Counted from the first letter of the stretch, positions 19,320-29,406 are shown. The stretch is DNA of 64,000 bases from an uncultured Fidelibacterota bacterium (GCA_902525615.1 CABZHT010000001.1:238813-302812); one strand, 5' to 3'. Numbers and translations are program-made. The notes: generated by a model not told the origin, from the sequence alone.

Positions 19320-20399
19320 ATGAAAAAAATTTTCCAAATAGGTGCTGGTCTTGTAGGAAAAACAATGGCACTTGATTTATCCAAAAATTATGAACTTCAT
19401 CTTGGTGACACCAATTTAGATTTGTTAAATGAAATCAAAAATGAGGACCAATCAATACATATACAAAAAATAGATATTCAAGATAAAGAAAATTTTCGTA
19501 CATGGATAGCTGATGCTGATATCGTGCTTTTGGCTGTTCCAGGATTTTTAGGATTTGAAGCTTTACGTTTAATTATAGAGTGTGGAAAAAATGTTGTTGA
19601 TATATCTTTTTCTCCAGAAAATGTTCTTTCGCTTAACGATTTGGCAATAGAAAATGATGTTTGTGCCGTTGTAGACGCAGGTTTAGCTCCAGGAATACCA
19701 AATTTTTTACTTGGATATTGGAATGAAAAAATTAAAGTGAATTCCTTTGACTATATGGTAGGAGGCTTACCAAAAAATCCATCTCCTCCATATAATTACA
19801 AAGCTCCATTTTCTCCTATAGATGTCATTGAAGAGTATACTAGACCAGCAAGAATAATGATTAATTCTAAAGTGGAAGTAAAGCCTGCACTATCAGAGAT
19901 CGAAGAGTTTGAAATTGATGATGTTGGAAAATTAGAAGCATTCAATACTGATGGTCTTCGTTCCTTGCTAATTACAATGCCTCATATACCAAATATGAAA
20001 GAAAAAACTTTGAGATATCCTGGTCATGCTTCTCTAATACAATCGATGATTGATAAAAATTTATTTGATAAAAATAATTTTGACCATACAGTTAAAAAAT
20101 TATTTACTGAATGGAAACTAGAAAATCATGAACCAGAATTCACAGTGCTTGATATAAATATTTATGGGAGGGAAAATATCCATTATCATCTTTATGATGA
20201 AATGGATATGCTTTCGAATTCTTCCTCAATGGCTCGAACAACTGGATTTACAGCTACTGCAACAATCAACATGCTATTAAATAATCTTTGGTCAGAAAAA
20301 GGTGTTTTTCCTCCTGAAATTATTGGTTCCAATGATTCATGTATTAATTTTCTCTTTGAATACCTGTCATCGAGAAATGTAAAAATAATACAATCTTAA
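19320..20399 (+). CDS. Saccharopine dehydrogenase family oxidoreductase
   Basis: 359 residues. The N-terminal Rossmann motif is IFQIGAGLVGKTMALDL (about 4-20), followed by DADIVLLAVPGFLGFEAL (about 67-84) and VVDAGLAPGIPNFLLGY (about 120-136). The last motif is typical of the saccharopine-reductase/LYS9-like C-terminal domain, as is GGLPKNPSPPYNYKAPFSP. It is likely an NAD(P)-dependent amino-acid dehydrogenase, perhaps for lysine-related compounds. No lysine pathway gene is adjacent, so the substrate is not known. It starts 9 bp after tRNA-Asp. Confidence 0.85.
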   Translation: MKKIFQIGAGLVGKTMALDLSKNYELHLGDTNLDLLNEIKNEDQSIHIQKIDIQDKENFRTWIADADIVLLAVPGFLGFEALRLIIECGKNVVDISFSPENVLSLNDLAIENDVCAVVDAGLAPGIPNFLLGYWNEKIKVNSFDYMVGGLPKNPSPPYNYKAPFSPIDVIEEYTRPARIMINSKVEVKPALSEIEEFEIDDVGKLEAFNTDGLRSLLITMPHIPNMKEKTLRYPGHASLIQSMIDKNLFDKNNFDHTVKKLFTEWKLENHEPEFTVLDINIYGRENIHYHLYDEMDMLSNSSSMARTTGFTATATINMLLNNLWSEKGVFPPEIIGSNDSCINFLFEYLSSRNVKIIQS

Positions 20400-20413
20400 A
20401 ACATTATAGATAC

Positions 20414-20438
20414 TTTGATATAACCTATTTATATCAAA
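20414..20438. terminator. AT-rich hairpin between convergent genes
   Basis: A perfect 9-bp inverted repeat TTTGATATA (20414-20422) and TATATCAAA (20430-20438) with a 7-nt loop fills the gap between the convergent saccharopine-dehydrogenase-like and SIS/CBS isomerase genes. It has no GC-rich stem, so as a factor-independent terminator it would be weak. The position supports a bidirectional 3' end. Confidence 0.4.
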
Positions 20439-21410
20439 TTAAATTAATTTTGTTTGATATAAATCATGTAGTGTAAGTAAGCCAAGACACTTTTTTTTAC
20501 TATTAACAATGGGTAAAACTGATATTTGAGAGTGTCTGTCTTCCATTATTTTCATAGCATCCAAAATTGAGGTTGAAGGAGTAATTGAAATAGGATTAGT
20601 ATTTATAAAATTTTTTATAGAATCGTTTAAATCATTACTGGAAGCAATAGACTTTCGTAAATCACCTTCTGTCAATATGCCCTTTAATTGATTACCATCT
20701 AATTGCAAAGCTACGCCTAGAGGTTTCTTAGTCATTTTTGCTGCACAAGAACTTATAGAATCACTATCACTTATTTGAGCAACATCATCGATATAATGCA
20801 TTACACTCTCTACTCTAAGTGCCAATTGTTTTCCTAATTCTCCTCCAGGATGATTTCTTGCAAAGTCTTCTTTATCAAAACCTCTTTTAACCATCAAGAC
20901 CGATGCTAAGGCATCTCCTATAGCCAAAGCAACTAGAGAGCTTGTTGTAGGTACAATACCGAGAGGGTCTATTTCTTTTTCTACTGTTCCATTTAAAACT
21001 ATATCAGCGTTCTTTGCAATGAATGAATCAATATTTCCAACAATTGCTACAATTGGGGATTTAAATTCTTTTAGTATAGGAATTAATCTTACTATTTCTT
21101 CTGTATTACCACTTTTAGAAATTAAAATAGTAGGATCTCCGGGATTATAAATACCTAAGTCTCCATGAATTGCTTCAGCTGCATGCATATAAACACTTTG
21201 GGTACCAGTACTACATAATGTTGCAACTATCTTTTGCCCTATTAAGCCTGATTTTCCTAAACCACAAACAACAAGCTTACCAGAATTATTAATAATTAAC
21301 TCAGCTGCTGACTGAATATCCTGATCAATATTTTTGGATACTTGTAAAAGCTGAGAAGAATAACTCTCAAGAATTGATTGTGATAACCCATTTATTTCAT
21401 TTTTTGCCAT
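20439..21410 (-). CDS. kdsD: D-arabinose 5-phosphate isomerase, KpsF/GutQ family
   Basis: 323 residues: an N-terminal SIS domain (VCGLGKSGLIGQKIVATL at about 50, HAAEAIHGDLGIY at about 78, LISKSGNTEEI at about 95) followed by two CBS domains (about 205-265 and 275-323). It interconverts ribulose 5-phosphate and arabinose 5-phosphate, the first step to KDO for lipopolysaccharide. This agrees with a diderm outer membrane. No other KDO gene is adjacent. Confidence 0.93.
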   Translation of the reverse strand: MAKNEINGLSQSILESYSSQLLQVSKNIDQDIQSAAELIINNSGKLVVCGLGKSGLIGQKIVATLCSTGTQSVYMHAAEAIHGDLGIYNPGDPTILISKSGNTEEIVRLIPILKEFKSPIVAIVGNIDSFIAKNADIVLNGTVEKEIDPLGIVPTTSSLVALAIGDALASVLMVKRGFDKEDFARNHPGGELGKQLALRVESVMHYIDDVAQISDSDSISSCAAKMTKKPLGVALQLDGNQLKGILTEGDLRKSIASSNDLNDSIKNFINTNPISITPSTSILDAMKIMEDRHSQISVLPIVNSKKKCLGLLTLHDLYQTKLI

Positions 21411-21473
21411 ACAGAAGATAATATAAATAGTTTTTATGGAATTGTGACTGATAAATTTGTAGTATTGCCGATG

Positions 21474-22235
21474 AATATTTTTATTACAGGAGCCAGTAGT
21501 GGTATTGGAGAATATGTTGCTTACGAATATAGCAAAAGAGGTGCAACTATTGCATTGTGTGCACGACGTAAGGAAAAATTAGAAAATATTGCTCAAAAGT
21601 GTGAGTCTTTAGGTGCAAAAATATATACCTATTCCGTAGATGTCACAGATCAACATTCAACTAAAGAGTCAATTGAAGATTTTTTAAGTAAAGTTTCTAC
21701 AATTGATTTGGTTTTTGCAAATGCAGGTTTAGGACTGCTTGATTTTGTTGAAAAAGGAGATCCTTCAGTAATGAATGATATTATTAATACTAATGTGATT
21801 GGCGTAAACAATACCGTAGTACCGTTTATACCGAAAATGCTTGAACAATATAGCGGACATATTGCTGTAGTAGGTTCAGTAGCCAGTTTTGTTGCTTGGC
21901 CTGGTTCAGGTGCATACGCTGGCTCAAAATGGGCTGTAAGAGCATTAACGGGTTCTTTAAGAAATTCTTTACCAAAACAAATAGATGTTACTTTAATTTG
22001 TCCAGGATTTGTAAAGAGTGAAATGACAGATCCTGTTGAATTTAAACCATTCTTAATTGGTACAGAAAAAGCAGCAAAAAAAATCGTTCGTGCATTGGAT
22101 AAAAAAAGAAAGGTATTTATTTTTCCTTGGCAATGGAATATAGTTGTTCTTTTCAGAAGACTAATCTACGTATTTATGGGAAGAGCATTTCAAAAAAAAC
22201 ACGATAAGTTTCGATTAAAGAATCAATCTAACTAA
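21474..22235 (+). CDS. Short-chain dehydrogenase/reductase
   Basis: About 253 residues. I chose the ATG at 21474 because it places the cofactor motif TGASSGIG (about 6-13) at the usual distance from the N-terminus. An upstream GTG would add nine atypical residues. Other SDR marks are NAG (FANAGLG), the catalytic Ser in VVGSVAS, and Tyr/Lys in AYAGSKWA (about 150). The C-terminus is basic (KKHDKFRLK). Substrate unknown. It overlaps the convergent permease gene by 8 bp. Confidence 0.9.
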   Translation, partial: NIFITGASSGIGEYVAYEYSKRGATIALCARRKEKLENIAQKCESLGAKIYTYSVDVTDQHSTKESIEDFLSKVSTIDLVFANAGLGLLDFVEKGDPSVMNDIINTNVIGVNNTVVPFIPKMLEQYSGHIAVVGSVASFVAWPGSGAYAGSKWAVRALTGSLRNSLPKQIDVTLICPGFVKSEMTDPVEFKPFLIGTEKAAKKIVRALDKKRKVFIFPWQWNIVVLFRRLIYVFMGRAFQKKHDKFRLKNQSN

Positions 22236-23061
22236 TCAGCTTAAAAGCTACATAAAATAATAGCAATCCAGGCAAGAATAGCATAAAACTTATCGCCTCT
22301 CCAAAAACCAAATAAGAATTTAAAATTGCAATTGGTATAACAGCGTTGTTCATCAGTGCTAATTTTTCAGTAGAAATTTTTGTTGCTCCTATGTTCCATG
22401 CAAGAAAACCAAAACCGGTTGAAACCAAACCAAGAAATAATAAAGCTAATAAGTTTAATGTGGTCAACAATTGTGTATTATCAGAATTTGAGAAAAAAAA
22501 TATGGAAGTAATTAGCACTGCGCCAAAGAACATTTGTGAAAAATTATGAATTATATCCGTTGAGCTATTATTTGATTGCCATTTTTTAAACATCACTTGA
22601 CCAAAAGCAAAACATATGTTAGCAACTTGAATTAAAAGAAATCCAGTCCAATAATCTATGGGATTAGCAATATTAAATTGCATCATATATGACCCAATTA
22701 AAACTAAAATGACTGCAATAAATCCTTTTAAAGAAAAAGATCCATTGATTAAAAACTGTGAGGATAAACCTACAAAAATAGGAGTTGTTATTGTGAAAGT
22801 TGCAATAAGGTATGCAGGTAAATATTCGTAGGACTGAATGTAGAAAACGTACATAAGTCCAAATTGAATTACACCTATTAATATTAACCTGAGATCAAAA
22901 CTAAATTTCTTAAAATTGTAGATTGTTAGAGTTGAAAAAAAAATTAGTGCAATTAAGTTTCTCATGAAGCTAATAAAAGCTGAATCAATACCAGGTAAAC
23001 CATATTTTATAATGCCGAAAGAGAACGACCAAAGAATGGAAACTAAAACGAGATATATCAC
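22228..23061 (-). CDS. EamA/DMT-superfamily permease
   Basis: 277 residues with about ten hydrophobic helices in two EamA repeats. The first begins LVSILWSFSFGIIKYGLPG, the second starts around residue 140 (WTGFLLIQVANICFAFGQVMFKKW). The pattern matches drug/metabolite transporters that export amino acids or metabolites. Substrate unknown. It stands immediately downstream of the pterin dehydratase gene with no gap, so the two are probably cotranscribed. Confidence 0.87.
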   Translation of the reverse strand: MIYLVLVSILWSFSFGIIKYGLPGIDSAFISFMRNLIALIFFSTLTIYNFKKFSFDLRLILIGVIQFGLMYVFYIQSYEYLPAYLIATFTITTPIFVGLSSQFLINGSFSLKGFIAVILVLIGSYMMQFNIANPIDYWTGFLLIQVANICFAFGQVMFKKWQSNNSSTDIIHNFSQMFFGAVLITSIFFFSNSDNTQLLTTLNLLALLFLGLVSTGFGFLAWNIGATKISTEKLALMNNAVIPIAILNSYLVFGEAISFMLFLPGLLLFYVAFKLIS

Positions 23062-23295
23062 TTAAACCCTTAAATCATCAATGAGTTTTGCAAGCCTATA
23101 GTCTTTTTCTGTGATTTCGCCAGCATCATGTGTTGTCAATGACACTGTAACTTTACAATAACCAATAATAATATCAGGATGATGATTTTCTTGTTCAGCT
23201 AAATTTGCTATTTCATTTACAAAATCTATGCCATCTAAATAAGAATTAAATTCAAAAGTTTTAGAAATTGTTTTATCTATTTCGTTCCACTGCAT
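23062..23295 (-). CDS. Pterin-4a-carbinolamine dehydratase family protein
   Basis: 77 residues. The family signature is present: AEQENHHPDIII with the HH-P pair (about 33-44), then YCKVTVSLTTHDAGEITEKD (about 46-65). It recycles 4a-hydroxytetrahydropterin after aromatic amino acid hydroxylation, and relatives act in molybdopterin or transcriptional roles. The protein is shorter than the usual 95-110 residues, with most of the first helix/strand missing. No aromatic amino acid hydroxylase is visible nearby, so the physiological role is open. Confidence 0.88.
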   Translation of the reverse strand: MQWNEIDKTISKTFEFNSYLDGIDFVNEIANLAEQENHHPDIIIGYCKVTVSLTTHDAGEITEKDYRLAKLIDDLRV

Positions 23296-23296
23296 A

Positions 23297-25087
23297 CTAG
23301 AATGGCCATATCATTGGTATCATTATAACTGAAACAATCCATAGAATCAATCCTAAAGGTAATCCTACCTTAATGTAATCAGAATATCTGTAACCTCCTG
23401 GACCAAATACCATAAGATTAGTTTGATAGCCTACTGGTGTTATAAATGACGCTGAAGCAGCATAACAAACTGCAAAAATGAATGGTTTTGGATCAAATCC
23501 GAAACTTGCTGCTAGAGATAATGTAATTGGAGTCATAATAATTGCAGTAGCAGCATTTGAGGCTATTTCAGTCAAAATCATTGTTATAAAATAAATTAAA
23601 GCCAATAATAAATATGGAAGAATATCTGCAGGAAATAGATTTACAAAACTTGATATTGAATCACTTATTATAATATCTAATCCTGTTCTCTGAATTGCAG
23701 CCCCCATAGGAAGAAATGCAGCAATCACTATAATAACTTGCCAATGAATTGAGCTATATGCTTCATTAGGAGTAATTATTTTTGAAAGCAATAATGCTAT
23801 AACGCCAAGAATAACACCAACAACAATTGGAACAACATCCAAAATAGCTAATGTTACTGCTAACAAAATAGATGCTAAGCTAAGCCACCAAAAAGGATGT
23901 CCATCAAGTGATCCATCCACTTTACCTAGCACAATGAATCCTTCCTTATTTGCTAGCTGATTAATTCTATCCTTTGGGCCATAAACTAATAATGTATCGA
24001 AAGGCTTTAAAATAAAATGAGCCAGTTTTCTACGAATGATTTCCCCTTCTCTTCGTATTGCTAATACAAAACTTCCGAAAGATCTTCTAAAATTAGCTTC
24101 TTGTAAAGAAAGACCTATTAATTCTGAATTGTCAGTAACTAGACATTCAGCTAATATATTATCCTCTTGCTCAAGTTCATCTTGTGTAAGTTTTTCATCA
24201 GCTAACATAACCAAATTTTCAATCTCTTTCAGTCTTTGAAAATTATCAAACGAACCTTTTACAAAAAGTATATCATCTTCGAGGATAACCAAATTACGAA
24301 GATTAGAATTGATGATTTCTCCATTCCTTAGTACGTCTAGTACTATTACATCATAGTTTTCATTTATTTTTCTATCTAATAATGTTTTACCCGTAAGAGG
24401 TGATTTTTTAGAAACTTTAAATTCTGTTAAATAACCATCTAATCTATAGTCTTCAATACTTGATGATTTTGCTACTCTTATTGGCAAAAGCTTGTATCCA
24501 ATAGTAAAAATATATAACAAACCAATTACAAATTTTATAATTCCAAACTTAGCAAACTCAAGCATGCCTAGCGACACTTGACCGTTGGAAGAATCAACTA
24601 AAATCGAATTAACAATTAAATTTGTAGATGTACCTACTAGTGTCAAAGTACCTCCTAAGATAGCTGCATAACTCAATGGAATAAGTACTTTAGATGGACT
24701 TATATTATATTTATCAGCAAGCCTTATAGTTACAGGCATAAAAATCGCTACGATAGCAGTATTATTGACTACTGCAGAAGCTACTCCAATGGCAAATAGA
24801 TAAGCAATCATACCTAAAACTCGAGACTTATCTATCAAAGAATTGATATTGATTATTAAATATTCAAGTACATGAGATTTTTGTAAAGCATGACTTAAAA
24901 TAAATAAGCAAGCTATTGTAATTACTGCAGGATTAGAAAATCCTGCAAGACTTTCAGTAGGACTTACTAATCCCAGAATTAGTAACAATCCTAAAACTAA
25001 TAATGCAGTTACATCTATTGGAAATAATTCAGTAACAAATAATACTAAAGCTACCAAAATTATCGTACCTAGGAATAAAATTTCCAT
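23297..25087 (-). CDS. SLC13/DASS-type anion transporter with TrkA-C domains
   Basis: About 596 residues: hydrophobic helices (about 1-190), two cytoplasmic TrkA-C/RCK_C-like domains (about 200-400, with YDVIVLDVLRNGEII and FGSFVLAIRREGEIIRR), then more helices. The transporter motif VVNNTAIVAIFMPV (about 104) and its repeat LTEIASNAATAIIMTPI (about 530) mark the divalent-anion:Na+ symporter fold. Sulfate or dicarboxylates are plausible substrates. I place the start at the ATG 25087, because the longer frame (25117) would lie inside tRNA-Leu. Confidence 0.9.
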   Translation of the reverse strand: MEILFLGTIILVALVLFVTELFPIDVTALLVLGLLLILGLVSPTESLAGFSNPAVITIACLFILSHALQKSHVLEYLIININSLIDKSRVLGMIAYLFAIGVASAVVNNTAIVAIFMPVTIRLADKYNISPSKVLIPLSYAAILGGTLTLVGTSTNLIVNSILVDSSNGQVSLGMLEFAKFGIIKFVIGLLYIFTIGYKLLPIRVAKSSSIEDYRLDGYLTEFKVSKKSPLTGKTLLDRKINENYDVIVLDVLRNGEIINSNLRNLVILEDDILFVKGSFDNFQRLKEIENLVMLADEKLTQDELEQEDNILAECLVTDNSELIGLSLQEANFRRSFGSFVLAIRREGEIIRRKLAHFILKPFDTLLVYGPKDRINQLANKEGFIVLGKVDGSLDGHPFWWLSLASILLAVTLAILDVVPIVVGVILGVIALLLSKIITPNEAYSSIHWQVIIVIAAFLPMGAAIQRTGLDIIISDSISSFVNLFPADILPYLLLALIYFITMILTEIASNAATAIIMTPITLSLAASFGFDPKPFIFAVCYAASASFITPVGYQTNLMVFGPGGYRYSDYIKVGLPLGLILWIVSVIMIPMIWPF

Positions 25088-25090
25088 AAG

Positions 25091-25172
25091 TACCGTGGAA
25101 AGGACTCGAACCTTCACATCTTACGATACTGGTTCCTAAGACCAGCGCGTCTACCAATTCCGCCACCACGGC
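25091..25172 (-). tRNA. tRNA-Leu (TAG)
   Basis: 82-nt class II tRNA on the minus strand. The acceptor GCCGTGG pairs with CCACGGT. The D-loop region is GCGGAATTGGTAGACGC, the anticodon stem CTGGT/ACCAG encloses CTTAGGA (anticodon TAG), a long variable arm is present (TATCGTAAGATGTGA region), and the T loop is TTCGAGT. The discriminator is A, as expected for Leu. CCA is not encoded. The transporter gene starts only 3 bp after the tRNA 3' end. Confidence 0.96.
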
Positions 25173-25214
25173 ATATTTATCAAAATATAAAGATAAAAAG
25201 TAAAAAAAGTTTAC

Positions 25215-26387
25215 TTAATGATTGATAGCTAAATCAAGTTCAGAAATTAAATCTTCGACATCCTCAATACCAACAGAAAGCCTTAATAGATTTTTTGTAA
25301 TTCCCAGCTTTTCTTTTTCATTCTTTGGAACAGATGCATGAGTCATAGAATAAGGACATGAAATTAAAGTCTTAACTCCACCCAAACTCTCAGCTAAAGT
25401 AATAAAGTTTAATTTCTTTGCAAATTTATTAACACTTACAGAGCTATCAAGTTCAAAAGAAATGATTCCACCGAACACTGATTTTCCTTCAGGGTTCTTC
25501 TGTTGTTTTTTTGCTATTACATGTTGAGGATGATCTTTAAGTCCTGGATAAATCACTCTTGTAACTTTTTTATGATTTTTAAGCCAATTTGCAATTATTA
25601 TCGCATTGCTAAAATGTCTTTCTACCCTCAGTGATAAAGTTTTAACAGAACGAAGGAGTAGCCAGGCATCAAAAGGGCTTGGCAAAGCTCCTGCAGTATT
25701 TTGAATTAAAGTAATTTTTTCTGCAGAACTCTTATCGTTAACCATTAGTGCCCCACTTAAAATATCAGAATGACCTCCAATATATTTTGTAGTACTATGC
25801 ATTACAATATCAGCGCCCAGATTAAGTGGCTTCTGTCCACAAGGACTCATAAAAGTATTATCAACACTAACTAGAATATTTTTAGGCTTACATAGCTTAC
25901 TAATTGAAGAAATGTCTGCAATTTCAAGTAATGGGTTGCTCGGTGTTTCTATGTGAATTAATTTTGTATTATCCCTTATTGAATCTTTAATAATCTTTAA
26001 GTTTGTAGTATCGATAAAGTCAAAATCAACTCCATTATCATTTAACACTTTTGTAACAAGCCTAAAAACACCGCCATATACATTTTGTGAAATTAAAACA
26101 TGATCTCCTGGCTTAAACATTAAAAATATTGCCGACATAGCCGCCATGCCAGATGCGAAAGCAAAAGAAAACTTTGCATCTTCTAACATTGCAAAATTTT
26201 CTTCTAAGGCATCAATTGTTGGACCACCGGTTCTCGAATAAACAAATTGTTCAGAACTACTAAAACTTGGCTGTCTAAAAGTTGAGGTTAAATGAAGAGG
26301 AGTAACTGCAGCGCCTGTTTCATCAATTCTATTACCAGTATGAATAGATTTTGTTAAGAACTTTGTATTTTTTTTATTCTTAGCCAC
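25215..26387 (-). CDS. Cys/Met-metabolism PLP enzyme (cystathionine gamma-synthase/lyase type)
   Basis: 390 residues. It starts KSIHTGNRIDETGAAVTPLH, typical for the trans-sulfuration family. Further marks are YSRTGGPTIDALEENFAMLE (about 48-67), FASGMAAMSAIF, and the PLP lysine in MHSTTKYIGGHSDILSG (about 200). The C-terminus has RLSVGIEDVEDLI. It handles C-S bond formation or cleavage in methionine/cysteine metabolism. Gamma-synthase, beta-lyase, gamma-lyase and O-acetylhomoserine sulfhydrylase cannot be separated by eye. It overlaps the 3' end of secA by 8 bp. Confidence 0.9.
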   Translation of the reverse strand: MAKNKKNTKFLTKSIHTGNRIDETGAAVTPLHLTSTFRQPSFSSSEQFVYSRTGGPTIDALEENFAMLEDAKFSFAFASGMAAMSAIFLMFKPGDHVLISQNVYGGVFRLVTKVLNDNGVDFDFIDTTNLKIIKDSIRDNTKLIHIETPSNPLLEIADISSISKLCKPKNILVSVDNTFMSPCGQKPLNLGADIVMHSTTKYIGGHSDILSGALMVNDKSSAEKITLIQNTAGALPSPFDAWLLLRSVKTLSLRVERHFSNAIIIANWLKNHKKVTRVIYPGLKDHPQHVIAKKQQKNPEGKSVFGGIISFELDSSVSVNKFAKKLNFITLAESLGGVKTLISCPYSMTHASVPKNEKEKLGITKNLLRLSVGIEDVEDLISELDLAINH

Positions 26388-29300
26388 GAGTATATCCTTT
26401 CATTAAATACTGATCAATTTTTTTAAATTTTACTTTAACTCTTTCACCCGATGGAGCAATAAGCTCGACTTTATCATTTCTTCCAAGCTTTAATTCAGAT
26501 TCATTTGACATATCTTTCTTTGGAGGAATATTTTTAGGGATTTCATTTGAATCACTTTTTGCTGCTTCATCATGTTGAAGTTGAATATTTTTTTGTAACG
26601 GATTTTGTTGATTCTGAACTTGATCGCTCACTTGCGCATGAAAAACTCTTTGAATAACAGTGCTTCTTAAGCTAACCATTAATTCTTGAAAAAAGTTATA
26701 TGATTCAGATTTATATTCAATTAATGGATTTTTCTGTCCATAAGCTCTTAACCCTATCCCTTCTCTTAATTGATCCATTCCCAATAAATGATTTCTCCAT
26801 TTTTCATCAATAGTTTTTAGTACGATAAATTTTTCGACTTTTCTTAATAACTCTGAAGGAATAACATCTTCTTTAAGTTTATAATATTTTAATGCTTCCT
26901 CATTTATGCAATCAATTAGCTCATCTAAAGATTGTAAAGATTCAATTTCATTAACATCTATATTGACAAGCAAATTACTATTTAACTGTTGATTAATAGT
27001 TTGCCAATCCCAATCTTTTATTTGTTTAAAATCTAAATCTCCGACAGTATCAAAAATAAAATCTTCAATAAACTCACTTATAGTATCTTTAATCGATTCA
27101 GAAAGAAGTGCCTTGTTTCGTAAATCATATATTATTTCTCTTTGCTGATTTAAAACATCATCATACTCTAACAGATGTTTTCTCATTGCAAAATTTCTTT
27201 CTTCAACTTTCTTTTGAGCATTACTAACACCTCTATTTAACATCCCCGCGCTTAACTCTTGATCTTCATCCATCGAAAGTCGATCCATGTATGTTGCAAG
27301 TCTATCCATATTAAATAGTCTCATCAGGTCATCTTCTAAAGAAATATAAAATCTTGAAGACCCATTATCACCTTGTCTTCCAGCTCTACCCATTAATTGC
27401 AAATCTATCCTTCTTGACTCATGTCTGGCTGTACCAATTATATGTAACCCTCCTAACTCTTCAACACCAGGTCCTAATTTAATATCTGTTCCTCTACCTG
27501 CCATATTAGTAGCAATGGTAATTGATTTTTTTAAACCAGCCTGAGCTACAATTTGCGCTTCGCTTTGATGCTGTTTTGCATTTAGCACATTGTGAGGAAT
27601 TCCCTTTTGTTTTAACATTTTTGAAAGTAACTCAGATACCTCAACAGAAACTGTTCCAATTAAAACTGGTTGGCCTTTTGAGTAATATTCACTCACTTCT
27701 TTTATTACTGCCTTGTATTTTGCTTGCATTGATTTATAAATGACATCATTAAAATCATTTCTCTTAATAGGTCTATGAGTTGGGATTACAGTAACTCCAA
27801 GATTATAAATTTTTTCAAATTCAGCAGCTTCTGTATCAGCTGTACCTGTCATTCCGGATAATTTATCATACATTCTAAAATAATTTTGAATCGTTATTGA
27901 TGCTAAAGTTTGAGTTTCTTTTTCAATTTTAACGTTTTCTTTTGCCTCCAATGCTTGATGAAGACCTCCGCTAAATCTTCTTCCTGGAAGAACTCTTCCT
28001 GTAAATTCATCAACGATTAACACTTGACCATTTTGAACAACATATTCAACATCCTTATCAAAAAGAGTATATGCTTTTAGCAATTGACTAAGATAATGAA
28101 TCTTACTACTTCTTTCAGAATGCAACTTATATACTTTTTCTTTTTGTAATTGTTTTTGTTCATCAGAAAGATTTTGCTCATCAATATCTGAAAGTAATTC
28201 GCCTAAATCTGGAATAGTAAATGCATCTTTATTATCAGGAGATAGTGCTTCTCTACCCTTATCTGATAAATCAACACTATTTGATTGTTCGTCAATCGAG
28301 AATAATAAATCTTCATCCAATAAATAAGTTTTCTTTTCTGCAATATATTCTGATTCCACAGCATTCATTATCTTAATTGATCCCTGCTCTTGGAATAAAT
28401 CTTGTAGTTTTTGAAATTTTGGTAATCCTCTTTTAGCTTTTAGAAGAAGTAATCCAGCTTGTTGTTTCTCATCATCAGATAGAGTTTCATTTTTTAATAA
28501 TGTTTGTGCTTCAGAAACAAGTGTACTAATTAGTTGAGTTTGTTTTACAACAAGAGATTGTACAGGTCGCTTTAAATCTACATAAGATTGATTTATTTTT
28601 GTCTCAATAGGACCAGAGATAATTAAAGGTGTTCTAGCCTCATCTATAAGTACACTATCAACTTCATCAACAATTGCATAATTGTGCTTTCTCTGCACCA
28701 AAAATTCACTATCAATAGTCATATTATCTCTTAAATAATCAAACCCAAATTCATTATTTGTTCCATACGTTATATCACAATTATACGATGATTTTCTTTG
28801 TTCAGGGTTCATGCTATTTAAAATAAATCCAACAGATAATCCAAGAGTTTCAAAAACTTTTCCCATCCATTCTGCATCTCTTTGAGCAAGATAGTCATTT
28901 ACAGTAATAACATGAACACCTCTTCCTGAAAGAGCATTGAGGTAAATTGGAAAAGTAGCTACTAGTGTCTTACCTTCTCCAGTTTTCATTTCTGAAATCT
29001 TTCCTTGATGTAAAACTATCCCACCAATTATCTGTTCATCATAAGGAATCATTTCCCACTTAATTTTTTGACCAACCACTTCCCATTCTTTGCCATACAA
29101 AAGTCTACAAGCATGTTTTACAAGAGCAAAAGCTTCTACTAAATGTTGTTCTAAAACATTTTCTGTAATTTGAGATCTTATTCTTTTTAGCTCTTTAGAG
29201 TCATCTATATTATTTAGCTTTTTACTTTCTTGCTCAGATATGGATTCTTTGATTACAGTTTGTAATTCTTTTGTTTGATCTTGTAAATAAGATAAATCTT

Positions 29301-29406
29301 TCCCTTCAAGAGTGGCATAGAATTCATTTACTTGCTTTACAATAGGTAAAATTTTCTTTATTTCTCTATCTGATTTTGTTCCAAATATTTTTGTTAAAAT
29401 ACCCAA
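26380..29406 (-). CDS. secA: Preprotein translocase ATPase SecA
   Basis: 1008 residues. Walker A is MKTGEGKTLVATFP (about 106-119), the DEAD-type motif is YAIVDEVDSVLIDEARTPL (about 215), and TNMAGRGTDIKLG (about 645) and QLMGRAGRQGD belong to NBD2. The C-terminal tail ends KLGRNDKVELIAPSGERVKV and continues to YTRG. The usual CxC...CH zinc motif after GRND is absent, as in part of the FCB group. Together with secDF at 45 kb it supplies Sec export. It is directly downstream of nusB. Confidence 0.97.
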   Translation of the reverse strand: MGILTKIFGTKSDREIKKILPIVKQVNEFYATLEGKDLSYLQDQTKELQTVIKESISEQESKKLNNIDDSKELKRIRSQITENVLEQHLVEAFALVKHACRLLYGKEWEVVGQKIKWEMIPYDEQIIGGIVLHQGKISEMKTGEGKTLVATFPIYLNALSGRGVHVITVNDYLAQRDAEWMGKVFETLGLSVGFILNSMNPEQRKSSYNCDITYGTNNEFGFDYLRDNMTIDSEFLVQRKHNYAIVDEVDSVLIDEARTPLIISGPIETKINQSYVDLKRPVQSLVVKQTQLISTLVSEAQTLLKNETLSDDEKQQAGLLLLKAKRGLPKFQKLQDLFQEQGSIKIMNAVESEYIAEKKTYLLDEDLLFSIDEQSNSVDLSDKGREALSPDNKDAFTIPDLGELLSDIDEQNLSDEQKQLQKEKVYKLHSERSSKIHYLSQLLKAYTLFDKDVEYVVQNGQVLIVDEFTGRVLPGRRFSGGLHQALEAKENVKIEKETQTLASITIQNYFRMYDKLSGMTGTADTEAAEFEKIYNLGVTVIPTHRPIKRNDFNDVIYKSMQAKYKAVIKEVSEYYSKGQPVLIGTVSVEVSELLSKMLKQKGIPHNVLNAKQHQSEAQIVAQAGLKKSITIATNMAGRGTDIKLGPGVEELGGLHIIGTARHESRRIDLQLMGRAGRQGDNGSSRFYISLEDDLMRLFNMDRLATYMDRLSMDEDQELSAGMLNRGVSNAQKKVEERNFAMRKHLLEYDDVLNQQREIIYDLRNKALLSESIKDTISEFIEDFIFDTVGDLDFKQIKDWDWQTINQQLNSNLLVNIDVNEIESLQSLDELIDCINEEALKYYKLKEDVIPSELLRKVEKFIVLKTIDEKWRNHLLGMDQLREGIGLRAYGQKNPLIEYKSESYNFFQELMVSLRSTVIQRVFHAQVSDQVQNQQNPLQKNIQLQHDEAAKSDSNEIPKNIPPKKDMSNESELKLGRNDKVELIAPSGERVKVKFKKIDQYLMKGYTRG

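Noticed and set aside
25088..25117. Upstream extension of the anion transporter gene into tRNA-Leu
   Set aside because: The added ten codons lie inside the tRNA; the ATG at 25087 gives a normal membrane-protein N-terminus.
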